Positions 1 through 12,689 of a stretch of DNA of 64,000 nt are shown piece after piece. Where the stretch lies: contig OV050031.1 in the NCBI GenBank assembly GCA_920105625.2, positions 1,653,501-1,717,500 on the forward strand. Reading direction: 5' to 3'. How positions within the stretch are numbered: position 1 is the first letter of the stretch; each line of letters begins with the position of its first letter. Origin of the DNA: Clusia tigrina (taxonomy: Eukaryota > Arthropoda > Insecta > Diptera > Clusiidae). The translations under genes were made by a program, and so were the position numbers. Under the pieces are notes generated by a model, which saw only the letters and a program-made list of their open reading frames with translations, was not told the DNA's origin and did not search any database.

Positions 1-1525
1 ATAAACTTAGAAGCCTTTCTCTAATGCTAGAAATAAAGTGTTTACATAGAAGAAGAGGCTCATCCAAGGGGTGTATACATCTGATTTCTCCCCAAATTTA
101 TATTTTCTCTTCTTTGAATAGGAGTCGCACTGGTTTCGTTATTTAAAGTTGGTAAATTTTCTATTTCTATTTCCTGCATTCGCACCTCTCTAAAAAGTCA
201 ATTTACATAAATTTACTCTGGTGAATAGTCGGCACTGGGACTGGGCAACTCGAATGGCAGCCGGTTATTTACTTCAAACATTTTTAAGGGTATTACGATA
301 AAGTGTAAATAAATTTGTCCCAAACTTGACAAAGCCTTTTCGGTCTTTTGTTTCACACTGTTACTCTAGCAAATGTGCCCAGCTTCGTTGAGGGAAGCAT
401 ATTTATATTCATTTTGAATGCGTGTGTATTGTTATTGGTAAACATTTACTGAGACTCTCTGAAATGGGCTCACGAAATTGATTTAAAAACTAACTACGCA
501 TTGGTAGAAGACAAAACCGCTGCTGAAATGCCGCATGTTATTCAAAACGGCTTCCATAAAATATTTATTAACTTTTCTACCCCACCTTCAATTAAAAGTG
601 GAAAATCAAAAGCCAAACAGAACTAGTCAAACGATTCGTTATTTCAACCAAAACCTTGCCTGAGGGATAATCGCTCACTTGCAAATATTCCACAAATCTG
701 ATCGTCCTTTAAATTAATTTGTTCAGCACAAACTAATTTAACAAACTACTGGGAACTCACAAGAGCCGGCGGCGGGAAGTTTGCGGAGTAAATTGATTTT
801 GTTGTAATGATGTGAGTGATATGATATTCATATGTTGGTGTGCGTAAGTTTACATACTTAACGGCATATAGTTATGTAAACACACACGCACATACATTTA
901 GCACATACATGTAACATGTACTTATATAAATGAAATAGGATTCATTACTTAGGGGAGCATTATTGCAATGGAATTAAATGTGTTGCACTCTCCATCGGAA
1001 GCTGCAGTTTTTTACAAGGATAGAGTGTTTAGTCGGTCGTATTGACTACCACAAATTCATTACACACGTATGTGTTAGCGCCAATATCCTCTTTTCTTAA
1101 ATTCATTTTAAAATGGTTAGACAAGATTTAAATTTATGTAGAAATATATTATACAACAGATGTCTAAACTTCACTTGAAATCCTGCGAGTATTCCTTACT
1201 CAACAAGATTTAATTTTGTGCAATTTAAGTACCGCTTATATGAGTGTTCCAACTCTACTCATATTAAATCATATTTCAACTGAATAACTTTGTTGGGCTT
1301 TAAGGATATACTCTTCCACGAAAATAGGCTTATTTGGGGAGGACATGTTGGTGATCTGATCTGAACTACTCTATGGTCTAATGTGGGCTGCTCTAAACCT
1401 AAACAGTCTAACTCGGTATTCAACTTCATCTATTGTTCATATAAGATTTCAGCACAAATGCCCCCTTCAGATTTAGATATATATATTTAAAAAAAAAAAT
1501 AAAATAAAAAAATAAAAAATATATA
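1..1525. other. Intergenic or intronic DNA, no gene seen
   Basis: AT-rich sequence with no convincing reading frame, RNA gene or transposon end. It closes with an A-rich/TA-rich tract at about 1487-1530, directly against the 5' end of the mariner element, which is a typical TA-rich insertion site. Confidence 0.6.
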
Positions 1526-1530
1526 TATAA

Positions 1531-2832
1531 AGGGTTTTCCAAAAGAAACGCTACAAAAGTAAATCGATAGTGACAGCAAACGACGCCATATTTTTTCCCG
1601 CTCTTTTGACAGTTCTCTTCAGTAAGGTTTGTCATTTCATCATGCAAAGATATACGGGCCAACAACGAGTCGAAATTATTAAAATTTACTACCGAAATTC
1701 GGAGTCAGTCGCCTCAACTTTAAGAGCGCTACGTCCAATTGTCCTTCGTCATAATTGTCCTAGCAGATCAACAATTGAGCGTCTAGTAGAAAAATTTGAA
1801 TCCACAGGCACAGTACAAAATGTTTCCGTGCCAGTGAGACAAAGAAGTGCCCGTAATGTGGAGAATATTGCTGCCGCTGAGGCTTCAGTTCAAGAAAGCC
1901 CAACTGTGTCTCTCACACGTCGTTCTCAGGCGTTGGGCATCTCTGTGACGTCGTTGTGGCGAATTTTGCGAAAAGATCTTGGCCTACATCCTTACAAGAT
2001 CAAATTGACGCAAGAACTGAAGCCGCTTGACCACCATAAGCGTCGTATGTTCGTGAATTGGGCTGAGCAACAACTTGAAAATGATTCGGATTTTCATCGG
2101 AAAATCATCTTCAGCGATGATGCTCATTTCTGGCTGAATGGCTTCGTCAATAAGCAAAATATGCGTTATTGGTTAGACAGCAATCCACACGTACTCCATG
2201 AGTCATCATTGCATCCCGAAAAAATTACGTTTTGGTGCGGTTTATAGGCCGGCTTCGTCATTGGGCCGTACTTCTTCCGTGATGATCAAGACCGGCACAT
2301 TACTGTGAATGCGAATCGCTACCGTTCAATGATAACCGAATATTTTTGGCCCCAATTGGATAATATGGACTTGGAGGACATGTGGTTCCAACAGAACGGC
2401 GCCACAAGCCACACAGCGAATGCCACAATCAATTTACTGCAAACCAAGTTTGGTGAACGTGTTATCACACGAAATGGCCCAGTCGATTGGCCGCCTCGGT
2501 CGTGCGATTTGACGCCGTTAGATTATTTCCTGTGGGGCTACGTCAAGTCTATGGTCTATGCCAACAAGCCAGCGACGATTGATGAACTTCGTACGAATGT
2601 CGAACGTGAAATTGCAGCAGTATCGGCCGATTTATGCTTGAAAACCGTTGAAAATTGGGTTCAGCGTCTGGACTTCTGCAAGCGTGCCTGTGGTGGCCAT
2701 GCAAAAGAAATCGAGTTCCATACATAATGGCATCGAGCGTTCTTTCACAGGAATAAAGAATTTCATTGATATCTAAAAGCGGTTTTGTTTTATTTAAAAA
2801 AAACGTTTGTGGCGCTCTTATTCAAAAACCCT
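1531..2832 (+). mobile_element. DD41D (rosa-like) mariner element, near full length, inactive
   Basis: This is a class II element of about 1.3 kb. It has short terminal inverted repeats: the left end reads GGGTTTTCCAAAAGAAACGC and the reverse complement of the right end reads GGGTTTTTGAATAAGAGCGC. It sits in TA-rich DNA with TATA directly after the right end. Between the ends lies one transposase frame (1642-2727). The spacing between the second and third catalytic positions is 41 residues, which places it in the DD41D group of the IS630-Tc1-mariner superfamily; rosa from Ceratitis is the named reference. A second, shorter member lies at 45070-45983. The transposase is broken, so this copy could move only if a transposase were supplied in trans. 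Confidence 0.9.
1642..2727 (+). pseudogene. DD41D mariner transposase pseudogene (in-frame stop, catalytic Asp to Asn)
   Basis: The frame encodes about 361 residues from the ATG at 1642 (MQRYTGQQR) to the TAA at 2727, the usual length for a mariner transposase. A longer frame opens upstream at 1570, but homology begins at 1642. The first ~60 residues look like the paired-type helix-turn-helix found at the N-terminus of this family (DUF4817-like). A second helix-turn-helix follows at about residues 70-120. The catalytic domain shows IIFSDDAHFWLNG (first Asp), WFQQNGATSHTA (second position) and SCDLTPLDYFLWG (third Asp). Two lesions are visible. A TAG at 2245-2247 falls where the sister copy at 45.4 kb has Trp. 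The second catalytic Asp is Asn here, while the sister copy keeps Asp. The frame is otherwise open through both halves, so the decay looks recent. Confidence 0.9.
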
Positions 2833-3061
2833 ATATACTCGTATATATATATAAAGTTTGCGGTCATCATTATTCCACACTATTAGAGATAATTTTATGA
2901 AAAGATGGTTACCCTAAGATAGATCCAGATAGATATATGGCCCAAATTGAACAAAGGATACTCCAACCTCTCGCATGAAAACCAGTCGATACCTCGTTTG
3001 AAGCTTAATGGTCATTATATTCGAAAAAGGGGATCTGAATATATTGCCAAATAGTAAAGGA
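2833..3061. other. Spacer, nothing recognised
   Basis: Short AT-rich interval between the mariner element and the hairpin repeat. It begins with a TA-rich run (2832-2855) and contains no supported gene. Confidence 0.5.
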
Positions 3062-3312
3062 TGCTAAGTATCTTAATCTTCGTCACTTAATCTGATATAT
3101 GTATGTTGGACTTTATTTACAAATACATGTGAATAGTGATCGTGTAAGTATTTATATACCGGCCCTATTTTATACACAGTTTGGTACGATCCTCAAGTAC
3201 TAAACTGTGTATAAAATGGAGCCGTTATATAAATACTTACACGATTACTATTCACATATATTCATAAATTAAGTCCAACAGATTTAGTGACGAAAGGAGT
3301 CATACTTAGCAA
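3062..3312. repeat. Long inverted repeat (~250 bp hairpin), foldback/MITE-like
   Basis: The left arm (about 3062-3180) and the right arm (about 3200-3312) are reverse complements of each other over roughly 110 bp, with few mismatches and one gap of about 10 bases near 3095. The spacer is only about 20 bp (GGTACGATCCTCAAGTAC and flanks). The inner 75 bp pair best: GTGAATAGTGATCGTGTAAG at 3130-3149 faces its near-exact complement at 3236-3255. No coding frame spans it. The structure fits a foldback or MITE-type element, or a head-to-head duplication. A transcript would form a long double-stranded stem. Confidence 0.8.
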
Positions 3313-3454
3313 ACAAGAGGTCCTAAGAAAGCAGTCATAAAGTTGGCAATATGGAGAAATGAACTCGCAGTTAACTAAAATGGATAAAGGAAGTAAAGAT
3401 AATATATTCGCAGCTGCGACTTGGAAACCGCAGCGATAAATATGTTTTGGAAGT

Positions 3455-3506
3455 GAAAGTGAAAATTTGCATTCAAAGTTGAAAGTGAAAAGTCGCATTC
3501 AAAGAT
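3455..3506. repeat. 26-bp tandem duplication
   Basis: Two adjacent 26-bp units (3455-3480 and 3481-3506), each starting GAAAGTGAAAA and containing GCATTCAAAG, differing at a few positions. Confidence 0.8.
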
Positions 3507-4720
3507 GTTCAACATTTGTTATTGACAAAAAATGCTTTGCATGTTCGTATTCCCAATGAGATATTGGTGGCATTTGAGTAGAAATATATATCGAACATGC
3601 AAATGAAGTCCATTTATTCAATCTGTATCAAAAATGTACATTGCTTACATCCAACCGATGCAAACCGTACCCATATTTAACACTGTCATAACCTCAGTAC
3701 CTCAACCAATCCTAGCCCTTAAGAGCTTTTTATGGTCACAGTGAGTTGCCATTCATATTACATAAAAAAATTAAAAACAAATTGTGGTTCATAAAAATAT
3801 ATCCCCTAATTTAGTGGAATACTGATACTACGTAAAAGTCCTTTCCCCTTTCCTCTCTCATCCTCCAGAGAATTTCTATAATTTCGAATGAAATCCTGAA
3901 ATAATGCATTCGCACCGAGAGCACCACCATAAAATTGTTGAAAACCCTACTTCCACTGTGCACTCTCAACTCTCTGATAGCATTGCTTCAGTGGCAGTAA
4001 CAATTTTTAACTACACTGACCGTCCATGTCCAGTCTATTAAAGTAATATTCACGGATATGTATGCACTTACGAGTATAACGCATCGCCATTTCGATGCCC
4101 TGCACCATTCCGATGCCCTGCACCATTCCGATGCTGCGACTTTTAATGTGCAAATGTGAGTTTGGTGGCACTCATTTAACTGTGCGGCAAACTAAATAAA
4201 AACTGAAAGTGACCCCACCAGCGCGACCAGCCTTCAAAACTCATGCCACGGACGCAAGCTTTCGATTTTCTTTCGATGGCAAAAATATGGTGCCAACAGC
4301 ATGTGTGCACGCTTAGCTTTGATTGCTTCTTTATCTGTAGAGAGGTCAAATTAAATTCAAGTAAGGAGAACAATTTAGATTCGACCACGCAGGATTTTTT
4401 TCAATACCGAATTTTATTAGATTCTGTCCAGTGCACATATTGCTTTATATTTTCAAAGGATTTCTCTGCACAACAGTTTCTCCAACTCTCTCTCTTAAGT
4501 GGCATTTTAAGGACAATGCAAATTCTTATTGAAAAGTGTAGAAGCGCAAACCTCATGGCATATAATCGAATTTACAGCCAATCGTTTGCTACTCCACATG
4601 AAATTTCAGATGAACATGATCATTTAATTGAAGCCATTCTGCGGCAAACCATTGGAATATTGGCCATACTTCGGACTGTAGTGAATTTTTACCTTTTTAT
4701 GATATCGTTTGTAAGATTTT
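3507..4720. other. No supported gene; one 165-codon open frame not recognised
   Basis: An open frame on the plus strand (4243-4740) has no recognisable domain or signal and overlaps repeat-like DNA at its 3' end. I do not call it a gene. An 18-bp unit (CGATGCCCTGCACCATTC) is repeated in tandem at 4093-4128. Confidence 0.45.
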
Positions 4721-4802
4721 ATAGGTATGTAGGTAGGTAGGGCAGCCGCATCACCAATAAACCAATGAAGCCACTTAGACCAGCAGTTGGGTCCGTTGTG
4801 AG
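4721..4802 (-). mobile_element. Probable 3' end of a non-LTR retrotransposon
   Basis: On the minus strand a segment ends in GGCTGCC followed by CTACCTACCTACAT, a short-repeat tail of the kind used by jockey-like insect non-LTR elements. Similar GGTAGGTAGG or TAGGTTAGG edges followed by a GGCTG-type motif occur at about 25353 and 36403. Only the terminus is recognisable. Confidence 0.35.
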
Positions 4803-4854
4803 ATTTTATATGTATGCAGTAGTTTTTGAAACAAGACGACACTATATATGCCGC

Positions 4855-5000
4855 ATCACGCCGTACCATCGATCTATTGACCGTAAAACTCAAAGATTCC
4901 ATAAATGGTGGCCATCTAGATGTTGTGATTTGAAGCCCTTAGACTTCTGGTTGTGAGGTAAAGCTAAATTGGTCGACACATCAGAGATTAACAAGAATTG
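4855..5000 (+). pseudogene. Fragment of a mariner-type transposase C-terminus
   Basis: A short plus-strand frame contains WWPSRCCDLKPLDFWL, then a stop and GKAKLVDTSEI. This matches the third catalytic block of mariner-like transposases; compare WPPRSCDLTPLDYFLW in the DD41D copies of this window. The Trp expected after FWL is a TGA stop. Nothing upstream in this frame shows the other catalytic blocks, so this is a truncated relic. Its subfamily cannot be fixed. Confidence 0.45.
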
Positions 5001-8000
5001 CATACGAGTAATTCCATTCAGACTCAAATAAAATCTCTATAAGCATCAGTTAACAAGGTCCTGGCATAAAATATATTTCAATAGTAAATAAAGGATCTTT
5101 GAAAGAGCGGTTCAGTTCATTTTAAGCACACTCATATCATATAAAGGACATTCCTGCACGTATTTATTAGGACACTGGGTAGACAGTACCTTATTCATCA
5201 CTGATAACAGTACTCGTATTCATATTTCTCGCTGAAACATTTTTAACTCGTAAATGGCATTACGAAGGAGAAAATATCTCCTAATATATTAGCATGGGAG
5301 GAGACCAAAATAAACAACATGTTACTCCTCTACTTATGGGCTGTTCACATGCATAATGCGAATGCGATTTATTGTAGCAGAAGAAACGCCACTAAAGCTT
5401 ACAAATATAAGTTTATACTCGTAACAATGCACAAATCTTAAATCAGCATTTACAAAACTTTATTGCGTGAATGAAATTTGTGTAGAGTAAGGCGGAAAAG
5501 AAGCGGAAACAACATTAGCTGCAAAACTAACAAAGGCGACAGACAGGAGACAAAAGTAATGCGGCAGTATTTCTTCTTACACCTCGTACACACGTAAAAT
5601 TCAACACAAAGCGACAGAGTAAAAAATAGAGAAGGATCCAACATAAAGCAGACCAAACGAGAAAAAAAGTGCAGGATAAACAAAATAACATACGAACGCT
5701 TTACTTCCTCTTCCGTGTTTAGAAATTTGTATGATGTTGGCCTATTCAGGAGCATTGCAGAGTTTTTGTGCGTGTTGGTTGCTGCGCAGCTTAAAAAAAC
5801 TGCTATGAAATCCGGCCTGGGCAAGAAGCGTTTCTACACTTTATTGGGCACATCAAACTTATCTGATGGAACAAAGAGATTTATTTACTCTGCAGTTACT
5901 CGCAATATGAATGTGAAGGTAATTAAGTTATAATTAAGGACATTACGAGTTGTGAATGGAACAAGTTAGCTGGAACAAGAGTAGCTGGCTACTTCATTTT
6001 GCCCTTTTTAGATATCAATTCAGATTTTAAAATACTGACTTAGACAGATCTAAGGTAAGAGGTGCTGGAATTCTTGGATGGAGATAAAGTTTAGTGATTG
6101 TCACAAATTATGCTCATAGTGTCAGCCATTATTGCAACTTTTAATAGCGTTAAATCGATACTAAGTTAACAAAATTCCCAGTATTTCCATTCTCAATTCT
6201 TTCCAAGATCTAACAGGCATATATTTTATCGGTCCTTCAATTGCTGAAGGCGATAGCGGAAATTCAAATAGAACAGCAGTTCAAAGTACTACCCCCCTAT
6301 GCCCCTTTCGTTGTTCCCAATGTCAATACATTACCGTCTATATTGATGGATACCGAAGTGAAGTCACCAAAGAAAACATTTTCAATGGATATTTATGTTT
6401 CTTTTTTCTTTTCAAGTCGAACGCTTTAATTGCTGGTTGCTCGTTGCCCAAACCTTCCACACATTACTCAAATTAATTATGGAGCGAGGATTAATAAGAA
6501 TAATAACAATAAAACGCTTCAAAAGTTAAATGGGATCAATTCGGGGTAATCAGAGATTGAATTACTTAATTCTCGCATGTGACCATGGAGACACAAATTT
6601 ATATACGAAAAGTTTTTCGCACTGAAAGTCGAGACATATAACTTCGGACTCATATAATTTCATTCAAATATTTGTATTGTTCAATACCGTGAAAACTTTT
6701 TAACTCTCACCAAAAATTATCAGCTCTGTCTTTACGGGATATCTAATCCATTTTATCTTTATACTTGTCACAACAATCCGCTTATGTCTGAAGCAAATGC
6801 CACTTTACCCAGCAACTTTTGCCACCGCGAATCAACGTATCAACAAGAGCACCATAAAGGAAAAGAATCCACAATAAGTGTCACTATTAACGCCGCCTAC
6901 TTTCGTCCTTACTTCTCTGTACTTTTTCGCTGAAATTCACTGGCATGAACCCACGTCAGCTGCATTATAGTCTTAAATTTATGGTACGAAGGTAAGTTAA
7001 ATTCCCATCAACTTTAGCCAGCTAAGGAACTCGTAACATCATCGTCTGCTTATTCAGTAAAGTCGAAGAGTTGTTTAGTTCCTTGTGTTGCACACTGGAT
7101 ATCGTGGTTTAGATAATGACACAATATCTAAGACATGCTCATATGAACCGGAGCAAATATGAAGCACAGAAGCAGAAGCAGAATATAAGGCATGTAGGTT
7201 GAGAATTGTTCTGTCGTAATATGCATCATATTTATTTACTACCTCCGGTCTCAGAGGGATAGTTCTATATTCTTTTTTTGCCCTGAGGGTATCATATTCA
7301 ATGGTCATTTGATCATTTTCACATCAAAAGACCACATGAACAAGCTCTTTTCTATATTTCCCACTTGGTTGTAATTGTTACTATTCTGATTCAATATTCA
7401 AAATGATTATGGTTACCCATAAGGAAGGATGGAAATGGATTGAATGAGTTGTGACTAAGATTTCCTTTACGATCCTTTGTATTAACCACTGAAATACATT
7501 TCATAGTATAAAACACCATTGCTGAAATGTTCATCACTACTTTGTTTTAAGATCTGTACAATTTTCTGTGGCTTTATCGCATAAAAGAGACTTAATATCC
7601 CCAGTCACCCGTATGAAAAATTCCTAGACCATTTCCCAGAAACCAGTTGACTTCACACTTCCGCGGAATTATGACATATTTTAATTTTCACTCAATTGGT
7701 CGATTGTTTGGTGCGATGTGTGGCACGTTCCGCCATCTCGTTGTTCGTGTTACCTGGATCTAATACGGTTGGCGGCACAAGTTTTTGCCGAAAATCCTCC
7801 AGAGGGATTGAAAGCTTTCAGTTTTCGCGCCAACTTTTGCCGACTGGATATTTTGTTTTTGTTAGTTTTAGTTGGGGCGAATGTTATGGCGATGAACAGG
7901 TGTCAGTTCATCTACCACAAAGCCGGGTTGTGAGAATTTTCTCCCAATTTGCTAGAATAGTACATTCAGTTCGACGATCAGGATTACCTTTCCAACATAT

Positions 8001-8390
8001 TTCACACACACAACGAAAAATTTGTCAATAAAAACGGAATTTTGAGGAAATGTTAATGAGGTTCATCGAAGAGTTATAGAGAAATCTTTGCAAATGATTC
8101 TAACAAGAGTATTTAAAGATCTATCGTTTTTTTCTGCTTCGAAATTACAGAAGTAACTCCACTAAATAATACTCCAATCTCACATGACAAATATAAAAGA
8201 AACATCGTCTCCAAGTTCTTTAAGTTTGGATTTGTTCACATTCATACCTAAGAATATTGCCGATTTATAGAACGAATGAACAGACAAGCATTCGCTTGTG
8301 TTTCGATATATGAGTATAAATATCCTGAACCAATAAATAGTTATGCTTCTATAGATGGTGGACAAATATTTAGAATTTTTTTTATTATTA
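5001..8390. other. No supported gene
   Basis: Roughly 3.4 kb of AT-rich DNA. Open frames such as the minus-strand one at 7075-7308 and the two overlapping plus frames at 7696-8031 have no motif I recognise and no splice context that convinces me. They could be old transposon pieces. Confidence 0.5.
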
Positions 8391-8397
8391 TTATTAA

Positions 8398-8404
8398 ATA
8401 TATA

Positions 8405-8475
<71 letters not shown>

Positions 8476-8492
8476 TTATTTATTTATTTATA
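8398..8492. repeat. (TA)n followed by (TTTA)n microsatellite
   Basis: An uninterrupted TA run of about 70 bp grades into TTTATTTATTTATTTA. Confidence 0.95.
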
Positions 8493-9120
8493 TGTATTTA
8501 TATTACATACCTTTATTTATAGTCATTTGGATCAATGTCATCCTCTTTTGAAAAGCCGTATGAATTTATCCCTCACCATTGATTGATATAGTTTTGATAT
8601 CCGACTTAATTTTGGAAGAAAAAAATGTCCTATGGCCACCAGCGTTTAAACTGTGCATTTCTGTGGAAGTAATTATATATTATAAATTTTGTTCATAAGG
8701 AGGGGAATCTTTGAATCCTAATATAGGAAAAGGGCTGTATTCACACAAAAGAATTGAAAGGTATTATTTTATATTATAATTATTAATATTATTATATTAA
8801 TATATTTTAAAAAATTAAAAGAAAAAAAAAAAATTATTTGAATATACTCCAATCAATGCAGGAGGTATTTTCGCACGAATTGGATTCATTATGAAACCGT
8901 TTTATAAAATCAAAACACAAATTAGAAACGGAAACGCTCCAGTTTCATCCCCTGAATTTAACATAACAGATAATGCTGTTAACAGATTGTTAACAGAACC
9001 CAAGCAAAGAGAAAGAGAGTAAGCACTGTACATGCGCAGTGAGCGAACTTAGCCAAATTTTGTTTGCAGAAATGCTTCCGCAGTTCGATAAAATTGCTCC
9101 AAAAATTGTATATACAAATG
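8493..9120. other. No supported gene
   Basis: AT-rich spacer with an A-rich tract near 8817-8833. No gene, repeat unit or transposon terminus is recognised. Confidence 0.5.
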
Positions 9121-9121
9121 C

Positions 9122-9123
<2 letters not shown>

Positions 9124-9152
<29 letters not shown>
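9124..9152. repeat. (GT)n microsatellite
   Basis: About 14 uninterrupted GT units. Confidence 0.95.
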
Positions 9153-9156
<4 letters not shown>

Positions 9157-9480
9157 TGGCTGTGAAATGAAATTGTTTAAGTCTGTCACGCCTAATTCCT
9201 GTAAAAGACAGAATGGCAGAGCGATCCGATGCATCTCTTGCTGCCACAGGAATATGGGAAATAGGGATTTACCAGTAGTGCTTCTCTAAAATTTGCATAT
9301 CTAGGATAACGAAGCGTCCATTAAAATGTTAATCTTAAAAAGCGCATAAAATTTGTTTAATCGTGTCATGAATCGCAAATTAAATTTGTTGATAGTTGAA
9401 TTCGCTGGTTTGTTGCTGCCAAGTAGTGTCAAATTCCCTGTTTGATAGCTAAGCACACTTGGCAGTACGCGTTGCAAGTG

Positions 9481-9577
9481 CTCGGTGGATATGCGTTCGG
9501 TGGATATGTGCTCGGTGGATATGTGCTCGGTGGATATGTGCTCAGTGGATATGTGCTCGGTGGATATGTGCTCGGTC
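9481..9577. repeat. 15-bp minisatellite, six copies
   Basis: Six full units of CTCGGTGGATATGTG or a one- to two-base variant, plus a partial seventh. The unit length is divisible by three, so all frames stay open across it. On the minus strand it reads as an EHIST pentapeptide repeat inside a 100-codon frame (9301-9603). I see no independent evidence that this frame is translated. Confidence 0.95.
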
Positions 9578-9599
9578 ACTGTTGCCAAAGGTCCCAGGT

Positions 9600-12255
9600 T
9601 CAAGCGATACCTGGGGCCAATTCAATATCATCTTCAAAGAAAATAATATTCGTTCAAAATTTATGCGTCTCCTAATGAATTATTATTATTACCTTTTCAG
9701 ATGGAATACATTTGTAGGTCTAAGTTTAATATGAGAAAGCACCTCTGAGCCCAATTGCCAGATATTATGCAATTTATGTGTGCATAGTTGGCAATGTTTC
9801 CTTCAAAATTATAGTGTCACTTTTATTGGTATGATTGTAGTGGTGTGATCTGTGTTTCATATCAGTTGGTGTTCAATTGTTGTTCAATTGGAAATCATTT
9901 GCAGCTCAATTAATATGGTAATTCAGCAAAATGAGTTTGGAATCGGCCCAGTGAAAGGTTAAACTGAAATACTATAAATCAATTCAAAATCATTCTACCA
10001 ATAGTTACTCAGGTTTTCTTGTTTAATTTACTAGGTATCATTTGGTATATCACAATCTCCCAAATTCTCCTCGTTAATCCCATAAATTCAGACATGATTT
10101 CATTTCCCGGCTATTAAAATTTAACTTGTCAATTATAGTTATTGTGTACTGTGATGTATCGAGGATGTGGCTGGTTCATTCTACACCATCCTCTAGTAAT
10201 ATTACGAGTACTGTGTATCACATAATAATTCACAGTTAAGTATAATCTGTTTCACCATCCGAAAATATTTCCCTGCTAGGAGGGGGGTACCAACAACAAA
10301 TAGTGCCACCTTCTTTATTGTCAAAATCCATTTTTATCACAAAGCTGTTTTGATGCGACTTCCATTTACAAAAGTCTTTACGGCATATCTGCGAAAACAC
10401 GCACCACTCCCCACAGACGCACACAGCCATTGTATCTACAATTATCGCTCTGAAAGCACGGCAATCGTTCGAGAGCTGAACACATTTTACATCCTTAACC
10501 TAACAGCTATTGACTTATGTGGGCGACATATGCAAACAAATAAAAAAGGCTAAATGGCTAAACATTTGGCTCCTGTACAATGCGAACGTACCCAATATAA
10601 TGTGTATTATTATTATTATTGCGTTGTGTATTTTATGCAATATTTACATATATTTCAATACGCATTTTGTATTTGATAAAAGCACAAATTGTAGGCAATA
10701 AATATGGAATATTGTTTTTTTTTCGTTCGTTTATTCAAGTCGACACGCTTCACGAAAACAACTCCTTCCTTGCCATAAAAATGCTGTGCTCAAAATTTGA
10801 TTCGATTGTGTGGAAGTAGGCAACTGTGTAAATTGTGTTATACCCGCCACTCGTAAATCCCCTTAACCTGGAATAAATCACTGAAAATTTCACTGATTGA
10901 TCTGCTTCACTAAATCATCATAAATAACGAAATTTCATAATGCATGCATTCGTGCGTGCAGCGTGCAAACGGAAATAATGAATTATGTTTGCGCAATCTA
11001 ATATATTCCTTTGCTTTTATCGAAATAACGAGCTCAGCGACACTCGTAGCAGGAAATTAAATTTTATTAGGTGTATTCGCATTTGAATTTCCTTTCAATC
11101 CGAAGGATTTTCCCTTCATCGCACAAGTCAATTGCAAATAAGGCCGTAAAACCATAAACTTGCCTGCCTCGCTGAGTCCGAAGTCGCAGGAGAGAGTCTT
11201 TCAATCAACTTAAGTGGAACATTTATAGTCCTTTTATGGCTTTACGAGTATATTCGTTGTTTTTTCCACCATGAATTAATTAAAACTTCGCTTAAAGAGC
11301 TTTTATAAATGTATATCCACAACAGTATTTAATTAGCTAATCAAACAACAACTCATTTCATTCACTTCTAAACACAACGAGCATTTTTTCACGATGAACA
11401 CTTTTCTAATTTCTTTCTTCTAATTTAAAATACGAGTTTATATTTGAAAATTTTCTATACAATTGTCGGCTCACACAAAGTCAACAACAAAACTGAATTG
11501 GTAAGGAATAAAAACCAAAATCGAGGCTATTTGAATGCATCAGTCAAGAAGAATGAATCAGTCCGACCGCGAAAAAGCATAAAACAATTCCTATGAAAAT
11601 AAAATGAGCGAGCCAATTAAACAATATTCTTAATGTAAATGTATGCTTCCACTTAAAACTAAAATTTAATATATTAATATTAGAGTTTAATAACAATATA
11701 AACATTAAGAGTTTTGTTTATGAAATATATTTTTGCTTTGTGTAGAGTAAATCCACACTTTGTCCTTGTTGCGTGATTTTTAGTTATTTTTTCCACCTTA
11801 TTCTTAAGACTACTTTTTATACTTATTCGTACAAAACAACCACTCTGTGAGTGAACGTTATGACCACCTTCATTAGAGGTCTCTTTCGAAATTGTATAGT
11901 AAAGTCATTTGAAAGCAAACAGTGTTCCTGTCTTAACTACGAGTAAAACTGTTTGGACAGTAAACCACGAACCATCCATCAACTCAGCTGGTGCTCCACC
12001 ATCAAAGCCAACTGTGGCTGTGACGTAAACACACCAAATTGCGCTATTTCAATTATACCGCATCTATAGGTGACATTTGAGTGTTAGCTTAGTCGAACAT
12101 TGTGTGACTAGCGATGTCTCATCGCATCGCTGTATTTTGTGGGATATCATTTGTGTCGGTCAAGTCGGCTCTGTGAATCAGCTAAAGTATTAAGCTATTT
12201 AGGCACTGTGTAAACGCTACTGAGACAGACATCTTGTATATATATATTTATTCCT
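9600..12255. other. No supported gene
   Basis: AT-rich sequence containing several TACGAGTA-type 8-mers (for example 10203, 11243 and 11938) but no exon, RNA gene or element that I can support. Confidence 0.5.
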
Positions 12256-12256
12256 A

Positions 12257-12395
12257 TTAGTCAATTAAGGAGCAAAGGGCCGTTACACGATTATTCAAAT
12301 CTACTCTATCATTCGCACGTCTTTTAATTTCATTCCAATTTAGCTGGAAGTTCTCTAATTCCGTTTCAATCTGTTTTCTCCACCTCTTGTGACTA
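12257..12395 (-). pseudogene. C-terminal remnant of a non-LTR retrotransposon polyprotein
   Basis: The minus-strand frame runs from about 12392 to a stop at 12257-12259. It contains HKRWRKQIETELENF, a short linker, WNEIKRRANDRVD and TALCSLID before the stop. This K/R-W-x-x-x-I/V ... A-x-D-R-x-x-W/L ... ALCS pattern is the usual tail of insect endonuclease/reverse-transcriptase polyproteins, where a Trp normally follows DRVD or DRARW. No RT core remains upstream on the minus strand, so this is a heavily 5'-truncated copy. The assignment rests on pattern memory of the family. Confidence 0.5.
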
Positions 12396-12689
12396 TGTCA
12401 TATGATCAATTGATGGGTTTTTTATTGTATTAAGGTTGAGGTTTAGTTGCAGAGGTTGAATTCGTCACTTTATATTTTTAAGATCCCTCTGATAAACAAA
12501 ATGTGGTGGCGTATGAAATTATCAAAAGATCCACTAATGAAACTTTTAATGTGTGTTCATGCATACGAATAGACTACAAAAAGTGCGTAGTCTTTAAAAC
12601 AATTGGTCAACACATAATAAAAATCGGGAAAGCTTGGAATAAGTACTATTCGCACATCAAAAACTGTTGATAATTCAATATAAATATAT

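Noticed and set aside
4243..4740. 165-codon plus-strand frame
   Set aside because: No recognisable motif, overlaps a retrotransposon-like tail at its end and is shadowed by a minus-strand frame; too weak to call a gene.
9442..9734. Plus-strand frames with GGYVL or ARWIC repeats
   Set aside because: Both are readings of the 15-bp minisatellite, which stays open in every frame. No start context or homology supports them.
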